Of a DNA stretch of 59,270 bases, positions 34,889-42,268 are shown in pieces (position 1 is the stretch's first letter; the number at the start of each line of letters is the position of its first letter). The notes under the pieces are model-generated. The model made no database searches. It saw only the letters and a list, made by a program, of their open reading frames with translations, and was not told the DNA's origin. The stretch is from Phycisphaerales bacterium (GTDB lineage: Bacteria > Planctomycetota > Phycisphaerae > Phycisphaerales > SM1A02): contig JAKVBX010000022.1 in NCBI GenBank assembly GCA_022446795.1, positions 1 through 59,270 on the forward strand. Reading direction: 5' to 3'. The translations under genes were made by a program, and so were the position numbers.

Positions 34889-37615
34889 GTGGCGAAGAAG
34901 GCCAACACAGTCAGGGTCCACCAGATTGCCAAGGAACTTGGCGTCACGTCCAAGGACGTCATCGCCAAGTGCGCCGACGAGGGCATTGCTCAGGTGACGA
35001 ACCACATGTCGACACTGTCGGCGGGTCTCGCGGCCACCATTCGCGAGTGGTTCGATTCAGGTACCGCCACCAGCGCGGCGGTGCAGACGGCGGCACCAGT
35101 GGATGTCGACAAGGCTCGGGCACGCGCCAAGCGTCGAACGCCCAAGAAGAAGCCGATCGAGACGGCCGAGGTCGCCGTCGTCGATACCGCACCGCCAACG
35201 CCTGAGGTCCCTGTGCCACCCCCGATTGAGCGACCGCCCGCGGTAGCGGCCGAGGTGACTCCCGTTGCTGATATTCCGCCGACGCCCGAGATCGACGGTG
35301 GTGACCAGGCCGAAGAGGCGGGTACCGCCGAACCTCCGCAACCGGAATCGACGACCGCTGTTCCCAATGCACCAGAGCGACCGAAGGTCATCAAACCCTT
35401 GGGCCGCAAGTTGGAGCGCCCCGTCAAAACGACCCTGTCCGGTCCCAAGGTGATCCGCGTCGAGCAACCCGACCCGGTCCGGCAACCACGACCGGCATCG
35501 CGTCCGTCAGGTGGCCGTGGACCAGGTGGCCCCGGTGGACCGGGCGTACCCATGCCTGGTGGTGGACCGATGGGTGCTCCAGGCGAGGGTGATGATCGTC
35601 GTCCTTCGCGTCGGAACAAGCGCCGAAGTTCCTCTCGCCCCGAGGGGCGTTCGGGACGTGGCACATCGACGCCGTCACAGGGACAGGGCCGGCAGGGCAA
35701 CTGGAGACAGCAGGATCTCCTGGAGCGGGAGCGTCGCTTGTCGCGATCCGGCGGCTTCTTCAAGGCGGCTCGTCGCGATGTCCAGAAGCGAACCGATGGA
35801 TCCGGTGGGCACCGGGCGAAGACCGCGGCCGAGACCGGCGGCAATGTCGTCGTCACGGAGCCGATCACCATCAAGGAACTGAGTTCCGTCAGCGGCGTCA
35901 AGGCCAACCAGATCGTCAAGAAGCTGTTCCTGGCCGGCCAGACCGTCACGATCAACAGCGTGCTCGATGCCGACTCGGCGGTCGAGACCATGCTGGAGTT
36001 CGGGATCGAACTGGAAGTCATCGAGCAGAAGACGGCCGAGGAACAGATTGCCGAGGAATTCGCCTCGCGTGACATGGTTGACGAACAGCCACGTTCACCG
36101 GTGGTGACGATTCTCGGTCACGTCGACCACGGCAAGACCTCGCTGCTGGACAAGATCCGCAATGCCAACGTCGCCGAGGGCGAGGCTGGTGGTATCACGC
36201 AGGCGACCAGTGCCTTCCAGGTTCCGGTCGAGCTGAGCGATGAGAGCCGGCTGGTCACCTTCATCGATACGCCGGGCCACGAAGCCTTCACGGCCATGCG
36301 GGCCCGTGGTGCCAAGTCGACTGACATTGTCGTCCTGGTCGTTGCGGCGGACGACGGCGTGATGCCGCAGACGATCGAGTCGATCAACCATGCCAAGGCG
36401 GCCGAGGTCCCGATCGTCGTGGCCCTCAACAAGATCGACAAGGCGGAAGCAACGGATTCGAACATCCAGCGCATTCTTGGCCAGTTGGCCGAGCATGAGT
36501 TGAACCCCGTCGAGTGGGGTGGTGAGACCGAGGTGGTCCGTACCAGCGCAACCGGTGGCGAGGGTGTACAGGATCTCCTGGAGGTTCTTGACCTGCAGGC
36601 CCAGTTGCTGGAACTGACGGCGGACTTCGGCGGTCGTGCCGAGGGCGTGGTCCTGGAAGCACAGATGCAGGAAGGCCGAGGTGCCGTGGCCAGCGTGCTC
36701 CTTCAGCAGGGCCAGCTCAAGAAGACCGACTTCATCGTGCTGGGCCGAGCCTACGGTCGCGTCCGCGACATGGTCGACGATCATGCTCGCCGGATCGACG
36801 TGGCCTATCCGTCGATGCCCCTGGCGGTCTCGGGCATGAACGAGGTGCCGGATGCCGGTGACAAGTTCTATGTCGTGAAGTCCATCCGCGAGGCGGAAGC
36901 CGCTTCCAAGGAACGCATCGAGGCCGACCGCAACAGGTCCCTGGCCCGCGAGAAGGTGACGCTCGACAACATCTTCGAGAAGCTCGAGGGCGCGGATCAG
37001 AAGGAACTGCCGATCATCATCAAGGGCGATGTCCACGGCTCGGTCGAGACGCTGGACGCCACGCTCCGGAAGTTGTCCACGGATGACATCGCGGTCTCGG
37101 TCAAGCACTCCGCGGTTGGCGGCATCAACGAATCGGACGTGGCGTTGGCGGAGGCCTCCGGCGCAATCATCGTTGGCTTCAATGTGACCACGTCGGCTGG
37201 AGCGCGTCGTGCGGCGGAGAAGGCCGGCGTTGACATCCGGCTCTACGAAGTGATCTACGACATCAGTGACGACCTCAAGAAGGCCATGGTCGGCCTGCTT
37301 GATGCCGAGCATCGCATCGAGGTCATCGGTCATGCCGAGGTCCGCGAGGCCTTCAAGATCTCCAAGGTCGGCATGGTCGCCGGCTGCTATGTCACTGATG
37401 GCTCGATCGAGCGGAACGCGTTGATCCGCGTGACACGTGATGACATCGTGATCGAGTCGGATCGCAAGCTCTCGCAGCTCAAGCGATTCAAGGACGATGC
37501 GAAGGAAGTCAAGAGTGGCCAGGAGTGCGGCATGCTCATCGATGGCTATGACGACATCAAGGTCGGGGACGTGCTGGAGTGCTACACGTCCCAGGAGGTG
37601 GCACCGACGCTGTGA
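34889..37615 (+). CDS. infB: Translation initiation factor IF-2
   Basis: The 908-residue GTPase brings initiator tRNA to the 30S subunit and promotes subunit joining. An N-terminal IF2_N-like domain (VRVHQIAKELGVTSKDVIAKC) and a long Pro/Gly/Arg linker (about 75-300) precede a second IF2_N segment (TIKELSSVSGVKANQIV). The G domain has G1 GHVDHGKT (410-417), G3 DTPGHEAF (460-467, catalytic H464), G4 NKID (514-517) and G5 TSA. Switch I is atypical: T437-Q-A-T-S-A where nearly all IF-2s have TQHIGA. Start is GTG with CAGGAG upstream. The C-terminal domains II-IV are complete. Confidence 0.97.
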   Translation: MAKKANTVRVHQIAKELGVTSKDVIAKCADEGIAQVTNHMSTLSAGLAATIREWFDSGTATSAAVQTAAPVDVDKARARAKRRTPKKKPIETAEVAVVDTAPPTPEVPVPPPIERPPAVAAEVTPVADIPPTPEIDGGDQAEEAGTAEPPQPESTTAVPNAPERPKVIKPLGRKLERPVKTTLSGPKVIRVEQPDPVRQPRPASRPSGGRGPGGPGGPGVPMPGGGPMGAPGEGDDRRPSRRNKRRSSSRPEGRSGRGTSTPSQGQGRQGNWRQQDLLERERRLSRSGGFFKAARRDVQKRTDGSGGHRAKTAAETGGNVVVTEPITIKELSSVSGVKANQIVKKLFLAGQTVTINSVLDADSAVETMLEFGIELEVIEQKTAEEQIAEEFASRDMVDEQPRSPVVTILGHVDHGKTSLLDKIRNANVAEGEAGGITQATSAFQVPVELSDESRLVTFIDTPGHEAFTAMRARGAKSTDIVVLVVAADDGVMPQTIESINHAKAAEVPIVVALNKIDKAEATDSNIQRILGQLAEHELNPVEWGGETEVVRTSATGGEGVQDLLEVLDLQAQLLELTADFGGRAEGVVLEAQMQEGRGAVASVLLQQGQLKKTDFIVLGRAYGRVRDMVDDHARRIDVAYPSMPLAVSGMNEVPDAGDKFYVVKSIREAEAASKERIEADRNRSLAREKVTLDNIFEKLEGADQKELPIIIKGDVHGSVETLDATLRKLSTDDIAVSVKHSAVGGINESDVALAEASGAIIVGFNVTTSAGARRAAEKAGVDIRLYEVIYDISDDLKKAMVGLLDAEHRIEVIGHAEVREAFKISKVGMVAGCYVTDGSIERNALIRVTRDDIVIESDRKLSQLKRFKDDAKEVKSGQECGMLIDGYDDIKVGDVLECYTSQEVAPTL

Positions 37616-37639
37616 GCCAAGCGGCGGTCGAGATCGCAC

Positions 37640-38059
37640 ATGGGTCATCATCGGGCTCAGATCGAATCGGTATTGAAGCGCAGCGTCCAGGACGTCCTGT
37701 CGCGCGGTCTGGCCGATCCACGGATCCAGGGATTCGTGACGGTCACGCGGGTCGAGGTGAGCCCGGACGAGCGGCAGGGCACGGTCTGGTGCTCCGTGAT
37801 GCCGGCGGAACGGGCCCCCCTGGTACGACAAGGATTGAAGGCGGCGTCGGGACGGATACACCGTGAGCTGAAGGACAAGTTGGAGATGCGACGCGTTCCC
37901 CGGCTCCAGTTCCGGATTGACGAGTCGCTGAAGCGGGAAGCCGATGTCTTGGCGGCGATCAGCGAAGCCAAGCGGCAGGACGAGAAGTTGAGGCGATACC
38001 GGGAAGGCCAGGAGGTCGAGCCGGGAGACGCCGAGCCAACCGAGGACGAGGAATCGTGA
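37640..38059 (+). CDS. rbfA: Ribosome-binding factor A
   Basis: RbfA binds the 30S subunit during late 16S rRNA maturation. The 139-residue product shows the KH-like fold: RAQIESVLKRSVQDVLSRGLADPRI, then VTVTRVEVSPDERQGTVWCSV and LQFRIDESLKREADVLAAI. It has an acidic tail as usual. It is 24 bases after infB and its stop overlaps the next gene in a GTGA, so the nusA-infB-rbfA unit clearly continues into the HhH-GPD-like gene. Confidence 0.93.
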   Translation: MGHHRAQIESVLKRSVQDVLSRGLADPRIQGFVTVTRVEVSPDERQGTVWCSVMPAERAPLVRQGLKAASGRIHRELKDKLEMRRVPRLQFRIDESLKREADVLAAISEAKRQDEKLRRYREGQEVEPGDAEPTEDEES

Positions 38060-39120
38060 AGAACTCTGCGAAACACGCCACGAAGTTCAAGTCGGTACTG
38101 AAACGCCTGAAGTCGTCCGAGCCGGTTCTTCCGGCCCAGGGCGATCCGGTCACCATGCTGGCCTTTGCCTTCTGCGCGTGGGAATCAACGACGACCAAGG
38201 CGCTGGAGAGCTGCCAGAAGCTCCGCAAGGCGCTGGTCGACTGGAACGAGTTGCGGGTCTGCAAGCCGTCCGAGATCGCCGAGATGGCGGGGTTCAATGA
38301 TCCGCTCCGGCTGGAGCGGGCCGAGCGGTTGCGTACCTCGCTGCACTCGGTCTACCTGCGGGAACACGAGACATCGCTCGAATCGCTGCGGGAGATGAAG
38401 AAGCGGGAGACCCGGGACTACATCGAGTCCCTGGGGGGCATGGTGCCGTATGTCTCCTCCTTCGTGCTGTTGCACTGTTTCGACATTCACAGCATTCCCG
38501 TTGATGATCAGCTGCGTCGCCTGCTGGTCGAGAAGGATGCGATCGAGGGTGATGCCGACGTCGATGAGGTCGCCTCCTGGGTAACCCGGCAGGTGGGTTC
38601 GGACGCGGGCTCGGATGCATCGGCTCGTCTCCAGCATTGGGTGGATGCCGAGTCTGCCCGGTTGGCCAAGGACCTGACGGCGGCGAATCGCCAGGAGGCC
38701 CAGGTCCGTAAACGCCAGTTGACCAAGATGGAAGCGGAGCGGAAGAAGGCCCTGCAGGAAGCAGCGGCTGAGGCCAAGCGACTCGCGGCGAAGAAGGCTG
38801 CCAAGAAGGCCCCTGCCAAGAAGGCGCCTGCGAAGAAGGCGCCCGTCAAGAAGGCTGCAGCCAAGAAGGCGCCGGTGAAGAAGAAGGCACCCGCCAAGAA
38901 GGCCGCTGCCAAGAAGGCCCCGGCCAAGAAGAAGACAACCAAGAAGGCCGCGACGAAGAAGGCAACAGCCAAGAAGAAGGCGCCCGCGAAGAAGGCTGCG
39001 GCCAAGAAGAAGGTCACCAAGAAGGCCGTGAAGAAGAAGGCGCCAGCCAAGAAGAAGGCCGCCAAGAAGACCACGTCCAAGAAGGCGCCGGCACGAAAGA
39101 AGAAGGGTCGGGGCAGTTGA
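38056..39120 (+). CDS. HhH-GPD-like protein with histone H1-like lysine/alanine tail
   Basis: The 354-residue protein joins two parts. Residues about 30-190 align without gaps to the endonuclease III core: [15 protein letters not shown] is the hairpin-helix and [11 protein letters not shown] holds the aspartate (D150) at the exact distance of 18 residues from where EndoIII has its catalytic lysine. That lysine is Y132 here, as in monofunctional T/G-mismatch glycosylases of the MIG type, and the second hairpin glycine is lost. The iron-sulfur cysteines are absent. Residues about 240-354 are [14 protein letters not shown] repeats as in histone H1 and Hc1 tails, expected to bind DNA. Start is GTG overlapping rbfA. 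Glycosylase, structural DNA-binding or nucleoid roles are all possible. Fold assignment is by my reading and not verified. Confidence 0.65.
   Translation: MKNSAKHATKFKSVLKRLKSSEPVLPAQGDPVTMLAFAFCAWESTTTKALESCQKLRKALVDWNELRVCKPSEIAEMAGFNDPLRLERAERLRTSLHSVYLREHETSLESLREMKKRETRDYIESLGGMVPYVSSFVLLHCFDIHSIPVDDQLRRLLVEKDAIEGDADVDEVASWVTRQVGSDAGSDASARLQHWVDAESARLAKDLTAANRQEAQVRKRQLTKMEAERKKALQEAAAEAKRLAAKKAAKKAPAKKAPAKKAPVKKAAAKKAPVKKKAPAKKAAAKKAPAKKKTTKKAATKKATAKKKAPAKKAAAKKKVTKKAVKKKAPAKKKAAKKTTSKKAPARKKKGRGS
38780..39110 (+). repeat. Low-complexity Lys/Ala coding repeat
   Basis: AAGAAG-rich DNA encodes repeated [11 protein letters not shown] and KKKAPAKK units of irregular length. It is a protein tail and not a satellite or CRISPR: no constant-length spacer or repeat exists. 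Such tracts vary in length between strains. Confidence 0.85.
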
Positions 39121-40646
39121 TGCGGATCTGTTGGCTGTTCCTCGCCTGTTTCATCCTTTTGCCGGCAGTTGGCACGGCTGACACGCTTTCCGATGCTCTC
39201 GAGAAGGTCCAGGCGGATCACGACCTTCAACTGCATGAATCGACGGTGGTGGCGGACCGGGACTGGACGAGCCAGTCCTCCCGCGACAGCCTGCGGCAGT
39301 ACATCCGGGCTCGCCAGGCGCTGGGTCGTGACGAGACCGTGGCGGCCTATGGACTGCTGGCGGATGCCATCAGTTTCGATCCGGACAACGCGGCGGCCTG
39401 GCGACAGCTGGCCTTCCTGCGGGAACGCGAAAACCAGTTTGAACAGGCCCGGAAGGCCTGGGAAAAGGTTCACCAGGTCGACCCTGGTGATCCTGACGCG
39501 TTGTACGCGCTGGGGATGTCAGCGGCGCAGCGGGGGCAGATCGAGGAGACCGTTCGCCTGCTTCTGCCATGGGAACTGAGTGATCGACGCAATCGATTTG
39601 ATCGGATGCAGCCCTTCCGCGGCGTGCATGTCGCGACCCGGTTGGCCGCGGCGCTCGATCGGATGGGGGAAACGGAAGCGGCAACGCTGCTGAGGGATTC
39701 AGCCCGTTCGGATATCGACGCCTTGGTCCAGGGTGCGGCGGGGTACCAGATCGACCTGGGGTCCTGGCTTCGGTTCGTGGAGATCCTGCAGCGGGAGCGG
39801 TCCTACGAGACCGCCTTTGACGTGTTGGCTCTCCTGATTCCCACGTCAGTCGTGCAGGAGCGACAGCGAATCGACATGTTGGTCCTGGCGATCGGCATGG
39901 CCATCGCCTTCGATGATGGGCAGCACACCTCCGCGTTGATTCATGATCTGCACCGACGAGAGATGCTGAACGTGGAGGGTGCCGTCAACGGCCAGGCGAA
40001 TCTCGCGATGTCGCTGGACGAGGCAGCCGCGATCTTCAGTCGATTCGGGAACATAAACGCGGCCGCATGGCTGTACCAGGACGTGATCGAGGTTGATCCA
40101 GCTGCGGTCATGGCACGCAACAACGTGGCGTATTTCATGCTCGAGGACGGCCGGATTGATCCGGCCACTGAGCGTCTGCTGGAGTCGGCCTGGCGTGCCG
40201 CACCGGAGGACGCCTCGGTGCTCGACAGCTATGGCTGGATGCAGTATCTCAAGGGGCGTTTCGAAGATGACGATCGTGGTCCGGGTGCGGTTCAGCTCCT
40301 GGACCAGGCGAATCGCCTGGCGGGTGATGTTCCCAGCGTGGAGATCCTGGATCATCTCGGTGATGCGAGGTACCGAATGGGGGATTCAGCCGGAGCCGTC
40401 GAGGCCTGGACACAGGCCCTCGCCATACTGGACAACACGCAGGTTCGAATGGATCAGATCCGGCAACTGGAAACGACCCAGCAGACCCTGTGGGGGTGGT
40501 GGGGGCAGCGGATCGTGAATCCACGTGATGTGTATGATCTTCAGTTCGGTCCGCTGGAAGAACGCCTTCGGGCGAAGCTTGAAGCGATCGCGTCCGGTGA
40601 GTCCCCCGCGGTTCGCCGGACTTTCGAGGAACAGGCGGGCGATTGA
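39120..40646 (+). CDS. Secreted or periplasmic TPR-repeat protein
   Basis: The 508-residue protein starts at ATG 39120, whose A is shared with the previous stop codon, and has a signal peptide ([20 protein letters not shown]). TPR motifs are clear: AAYGLLADAISFDPDNAAAWRQLAFL, then QARKAWEKVHQVDPGDPDALYALG, AAWLYQDVIEVDPAAVMARNNVAYF and SAGAVEAWTQALAIL. It is probably a scaffold for protein complexes in the periplasm. No enzyme motif is seen. It is co-transcribed with the HhH-GPD-like gene and followed 33 bases later by yebC. Confidence 0.8.
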   Translation: MRICWLFLACFILLPAVGTADTLSDALEKVQADHDLQLHESTVVADRDWTSQSSRDSLRQYIRARQALGRDETVAAYGLLADAISFDPDNAAAWRQLAFLRERENQFEQARKAWEKVHQVDPGDPDALYALGMSAAQRGQIEETVRLLLPWELSDRRNRFDRMQPFRGVHVATRLAAALDRMGETEAATLLRDSARSDIDALVQGAAGYQIDLGSWLRFVEILQRERSYETAFDVLALLIPTSVVQERQRIDMLVLAIGMAIAFDDGQHTSALIHDLHRREMLNVEGAVNGQANLAMSLDEAAAIFSRFGNINAAAWLYQDVIEVDPAAVMARNNVAYFMLEDGRIDPATERLLESAWRAAPEDASVLDSYGWMQYLKGRFEDDDRGPGAVQLLDQANRLAGDVPSVEILDHLGDARYRMGDSAGAVEAWTQALAILDNTQVRMDQIRQLETTQQTLWGWWGQRIVNPRDVYDLQFGPLEERLRAKLEAIASGESPAVRRTFEEQAGD

Positions 40647-40679
40647 TGCCCTCGGTCGGGGCATCCGGAGTCGAGTGTC

Positions 40680-41432
40680 ATGGCAGGTCATAGCAAGTGG
40701 GCAAACATCAAGCACCGGAAGGCCCGGCAGGATGCCGTCAAGGGCAAGGCCTGGTCCAAGTGCAGCCGCGCGATCATGGTGGCGGTCAAGAATGGCGGAC
40801 CGGATTCTGATACCAACCTGACGCTGCGATATGCCATCGAGGACGCCAAGAGCGTCAACATGCCCAAGGACACGATCCAGAAGGCCATCGCGAAGGCCAG
40901 TGGAGAGGGCTCCGACGGCGCACAGTTCCAGGAAATTCGCTACGAGGGCTACGGCGCCAATGGTGTCGCGATCATCGTGGACTGCCTGACCGACAACGTG
41001 CAGCGGACCGGCCCCGATCTCCGGCATGCCTTCGAGAAGCACGGCGGCAATCTCGCCAAGCCCGGTGCGGTCGCGTTCAGCTTCCAGACCAAGGGCATCG
41101 TGCTGGTCGAGTCCAGTGCCGCGACCGAGGACCAGTTGATGGAACTGGCGCTCGAGAGTGGGGCCGAGGACGTCACCGGCAGCGAGGGTGGCTGGGAGAT
41201 CACGACGACTCCGACGGATTTCGTTCCGGTGCTCAAGGCACTTGAGGACGCGGGGGTTCCGACGGTGTCCGCGGAGATCACCATGATCCCGGACCTGCAG
41301 GTCACCTGCGACGCGGACACCGCTCGCAAGGTCATGACCATGGTGGACGCCTTCGAAGATCACGATGATGTCCAGAAGGTCTATACCAACGCCGAGATCT
41401 CGGATGAGATCATGGCCTCCCTGGACGGCTGA
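40680..41432 (+). CDS. yebC: YebC/PmpR family protein
   Basis: The 250-residue protein has the invariant start MAGHSKWANIKHRKARQDA and the family segments NMPKDTIQKAIAKASGEG, RYEGYGANGVAIIVDCLTDN and KHGGNLAKPGAVAF. Family members were first called transcriptional regulators. More recent work links them to relieving ribosome stalling, which fits a translation-operon neighbourhood. A GGAG is upstream of the ATG. Confidence 0.95.
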   Translation: MAGHSKWANIKHRKARQDAVKGKAWSKCSRAIMVAVKNGGPDSDTNLTLRYAIEDAKSVNMPKDTIQKAIAKASGEGSDGAQFQEIRYEGYGANGVAIIVDCLTDNVQRTGPDLRHAFEKHGGNLAKPGAVAFSFQTKGIVLVESSAATEDQLMELALESGAEDVTGSEGGWEITTTPTDFVPVLKALEDAGVPTVSAEITMIPDLQVTCDADTARKVMTMVDAFEDHDDVQKVYTNAEISDEIMASLDG

Positions 41433-41437
41433 ATCGC

Positions 41438-41725
41438 GTGTCGAGCGTTCCGCCAGTTCGGCGAGAGATCGTCTTCCACGGCCGGGTGCAGGGCGTGGGG
41501 TTCCGAATGACGACCGAGCGGATCGCCGGCGGTCACGACGTGACGGGCTGGGTCCGCAACGAGCCCGACGGCACGGTTCGCTGTGTCGTGGAGGGGGGCC
41601 TGGGGGGCATCGAGGCCTTCCTGGCCGAGGTCCATGAGACGATGAGCGGCTACATTGCCGATACCCGCGAGCACCAGGCCGAGGCCTCCGGTGAATTTGT
41701 CGGGTTCGAGGTGCGATTCACATGA
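41438..41725 (+). CDS. acyP: Acylphosphatase
   Basis: The 95-residue enzyme hydrolyses acyl phosphates. The active-site loop VQGVGFRMTTERIA carries the catalytic arginine and GWVRNEPDGTVRCVVEG contains the catalytic asparagine. Start is GTG, six bases after yebC. Its stop overlaps the next gene in ATGA. An isolated acylphosphatase domain like this is the common form. Confidence 0.92.
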   Translation: MSSVPPVRREIVFHGRVQGVGFRMTTERIAGGHDVTGWVRNEPDGTVRCVVEGGLGGIEAFLAEVHETMSGYIADTREHQAEASGEFVGFEVRFT

Positions 41726-42180
41726 TCCAGCGTCTTCCGATCCCGATCCTGTTCACCCTGGTGGTCATCGTGTTGTCCGGATGCTCGGCTCGCGAGACTT
41801 TCCCGGGGTCCACCAGCGACCAGGTCTGGACGGCGATGAAGGCCGTGGCGATGACGCCGGACTACGAGAGTGCGCATTACACCAAGCGGTGGTCGATCAT
41901 CAGCAACTTTGTTCACGTGGACGAGGACTCCCACGTCATCGAGATCGACCGGGAGTTGGAACGGTTGCTGCGTCGGCCGATGACCACTCCGCTCTACCAG
42001 GATGCCCGGTGGATGTTCACGGTGGAACTGGTTCCCGGCGATCCGCCGGCGGCGATCATCCACAATCGCAGCATCAGCCTGCCGACCAAGTTCCAGTTCG
42101 AGGCGGATCGCTACTTCTCGGACATGCGGATGCTGCTGGAAACGCCGATGGATCCATCGGCGGCGTCACCGGCAGAGTAG
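41722..42180 (+). CDS. Small lipoprotein of unknown function
   Basis: The 152-residue product has a lipoprotein signal (IPILFTLVVIVLSGCSA, lipobox LSGC, cysteine near residue 21). The mature part is a small alpha/beta region with paired Arg/Glu segments (IEIDRELERLLRRPM) and a beta-rich centre (ARWMFTVELVPGDPPAAII). I do not recognise the family. The start overlaps the acylphosphatase stop by four bases, so it is the last gene of the nusA-led transcript, ahead of a hairpin at 42247. Confidence 0.75.
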   Translation: MIQRLPIPILFTLVVIVLSGCSARETFPGSTSDQVWTAMKAVAMTPDYESAHYTKRWSIISNFVHVDEDSHVIEIDRELERLLRRPMTTPLYQDARWMFTVELVPGDPPAAIIHNRSISLPTKFQFEADRYFSDMRMLLETPMDPSAASPAE

Positions 42181-42246
42181 TTTCCCAGCGAGGATTCCCA
42201 TGCCCTGCATCCTCAAGTCAGGTGTTTGACGTCGTTGTTCAATCCA

Positions 42247-42261
42247 TGGGGCGAAGCCCCA
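42247..42261. terminator. Hairpin between convergent genes
   Basis: TGGGGC, loop GAA, GCCCCA form a perfect six-pair stem in the 88-base gap between the lipoprotein stop and the kinase stop. No T-tract follows. Bidirectional termination is plausible. Confidence 0.4.
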
Positions 42262-42268
42262 GTGGGTA

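Noticed and set aside
38780-39110. AAGAAG repeats considered as CRISPR or satellite DNA
   Set aside because: Repeat units are irregular in length, remain in one frame and encode a Lys/Ala tail.
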